Assembly: GCF_026151205.1 (NCBI RefSeq)
Contig: NC_087074.1
Span: forward strand, 13,663,167-13,727,166
Length of the DNA stretch: 64,000 nt
From: Bolinopsis microptera
Taxonomy: Eukaryota; Ctenophora; Tentaculata; Lobata; Bolinopsidae
Reading direction: 5' to 3'
The translations under genes were made by a program, and so were the position numbers. Shown piece by piece: positions 62,880 to 64,000 of this stretch. The first letter of the stretch is position 1. Every line of letters begins with the position of its first letter. Under the pieces are notes generated by a model. The model had not been told where the DNA came from. It saw only the letters and a list, made by a program, of their open reading frames with translations, and made no database searches.

Positions 62880-64000
62880 ACTCAGGCCGCCCATCCCAAA
62901 TAGCTTGAAATCTGTGACAAATCCCTAAAAATCCAGAATGAGAATCTTTACCCCTGGGCCCTGAAGGGGATTTGTGTTGCTGAGTATTTGAAATATGTTT
63001 GGTGGTTAAATAGGTAGTACATATCCCTAACGATCACAAAGACCAAGTTTTAAGCTCTTGAACCACTCAAGCCACTCACAGAGTTGGCCAATCCAAAAAT
63101 GACTGAAATCCTGGTAAAATCCAGATCGAGAATCTTTACCCCTGTAGTGCTTTTATGTTCCCGGGTAGGTGGGACATGTTTTAGTTTAAAAATGGGTTCT
63201 ACCTGTCCCAAACCATCATAAAAATCAAGTTTCGACCTCTCAACCCACTCAGGCCACTCCCAGGGGCCACGCCCATCCCAAAATGACCGAAATCCAGCTA
63301 AAATCCAGACTTTAAAATCTTTACCCCTGTAGTGCTTTTATGTTCCGGGGTAGGCGGGACATGTTTTAGTTTAAAAATGGGTTCTGCCTGTCCCAAACCA
63401 TCATAAAAATCAAGTTTCGACCTCTCAACCCACTCGGGCCACTCCCAGGGGCCACGCCCATCCCAAAATTACCGAAATCCAGCTAAAATCCAGACTTTAA
63501 AATCTTTACCCCTGTAGTGCTTTTATGTTCCGGGGTAGGTGGGACATGTTTTAGTTTTAAAATGGGTTCTACCTGTCCCAAACCATCATAAAAATCAAGT
63601 TTCGACCTCTCAACCCACTCAGGCCACTCCCAGGGGCCACGCCCATCCCAAAATTACCGAAATCCAGCTAAAATCCAGACTTTAAAATCTTTACCCCTGT
63701 AGTGCTTTTATGTTCCGGGGTAGGTGGGACATGTTTTAGTTTAAAAATGGGTTCTACCTGTCCCAAACCATCATAAAAATCAAGTTTCGACCTCTCAACC
63801 CACTCAGGCCACTCCCAGGGGCCACGCCCATCCCAAAATTACCGAAATCCAGCTAAAATCCAGACTTTAAAATCTTTACCCCTGTAGTGCTTTTATGTTC
63901 CGGGGTAGGTGGGACATGTTTTAGTTTAAAAATGGGTTCTACCTGTCCCAAACCATCATAAAAATCAAGTTTCGACCTCTCAACCCACTCAGGCCACTCC
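62880..64000. repeat. 185-bp satellite array, runs off the window edge
   Basis: The unit includes CCCCTGTAGTGCTTTTATG, GGTAGGTGGGACATGTTTT, CCTGTCCCAAACCATCAT and CAACCCACTCAGGCCACTCC. Anchors at 63141, 63326, 63511, 63696 and 63881 are exactly 185 bp apart. The first one or two units (62880-63130) are diverged; the rest differ at a few positions, so homogenisation increases to the right. No coding capacity. Confidence 0.93.

Overview
The window is nuclear DNA of an invertebrate animal. It is AT-rich, its genes carry many short GT-AG introns, and it encodes metazoan families: rhodopsin-like 7TM receptors, an FGD-type RhoGEF, a FERM protein, an SH3BGRL-like protein, an SRCR-domain protein and a C2H2 zinc-finger protein. 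Its retroelements are a CR1/Jockey-like LINE, a GIY-YIG Penelope-like element and many copies of an ENEKK-type retroelement domain. The species cannot be named from the sequence. A non-bilaterian or other invertebrate with a heavy transposon load fits, and that placement is inference.

Layout. Positions 1-19,800 are mainly mobile and satellite DNA: decayed LINE fragments, a GC-rich hairpin-bearing repeat, a 5.0-kb foldback element made of inverted arrays of a 331-bp unit with a 9-bp target duplication, a 113-bp satellite with a higher-order repeat of about 860 bp, and a 731-bp hairpin element flanked by TTAA. From 19,800 to 28,350 come an intact C2H2 zinc-finger gene (+), an intact Penelope-like ORF (-) and a 13-exon HSP70-like gene (-) that lacks most of the C-terminal lid. 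An SH3BGRL-like gene (+, 28,824-35,212) starts 477 bp from the HSP70 start in divergent orientation and holds a single-exon GPCR gene (-) inside its 5.6-kb second intron. A three-exon secreted-protein gene (-, 36.6-38.3 kb) follows. An FGD-like DH-PH-FYVE-PH gene (-, at least 14 exons) covers 40.7-52.7 kb. The right part holds two inverted-repeat elements, a three-exon GPCR (+), a single-exon SRCR-type protein (-), the 3' half of a FERM-domain gene (-) and a 185-bp satellite running off the edge.

The most unusual pattern is a recurring one. At six exon-intron borders, one in the HSP70 gene and five in the FGD gene, a short segment of 32-67 bp that includes the splice site is tandemly duplicated, up to 14 times. 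The stop-codon end of the nested GPCR gene is likewise triplicated. Each array lays out several near-identical candidate splice sites; at one border the unit is 33 bp, so choice of donor would add in-frame blocks of 11 residues. A second candidate novelty is a three-copy structured element that ends in CAG|GTAA on the minus strand and resembles a spliced-leader or mobile 5' exon.

Gene models were built by hand from splice consensus, reading-frame continuity and family similarity. No alignment or transcript evidence was available.
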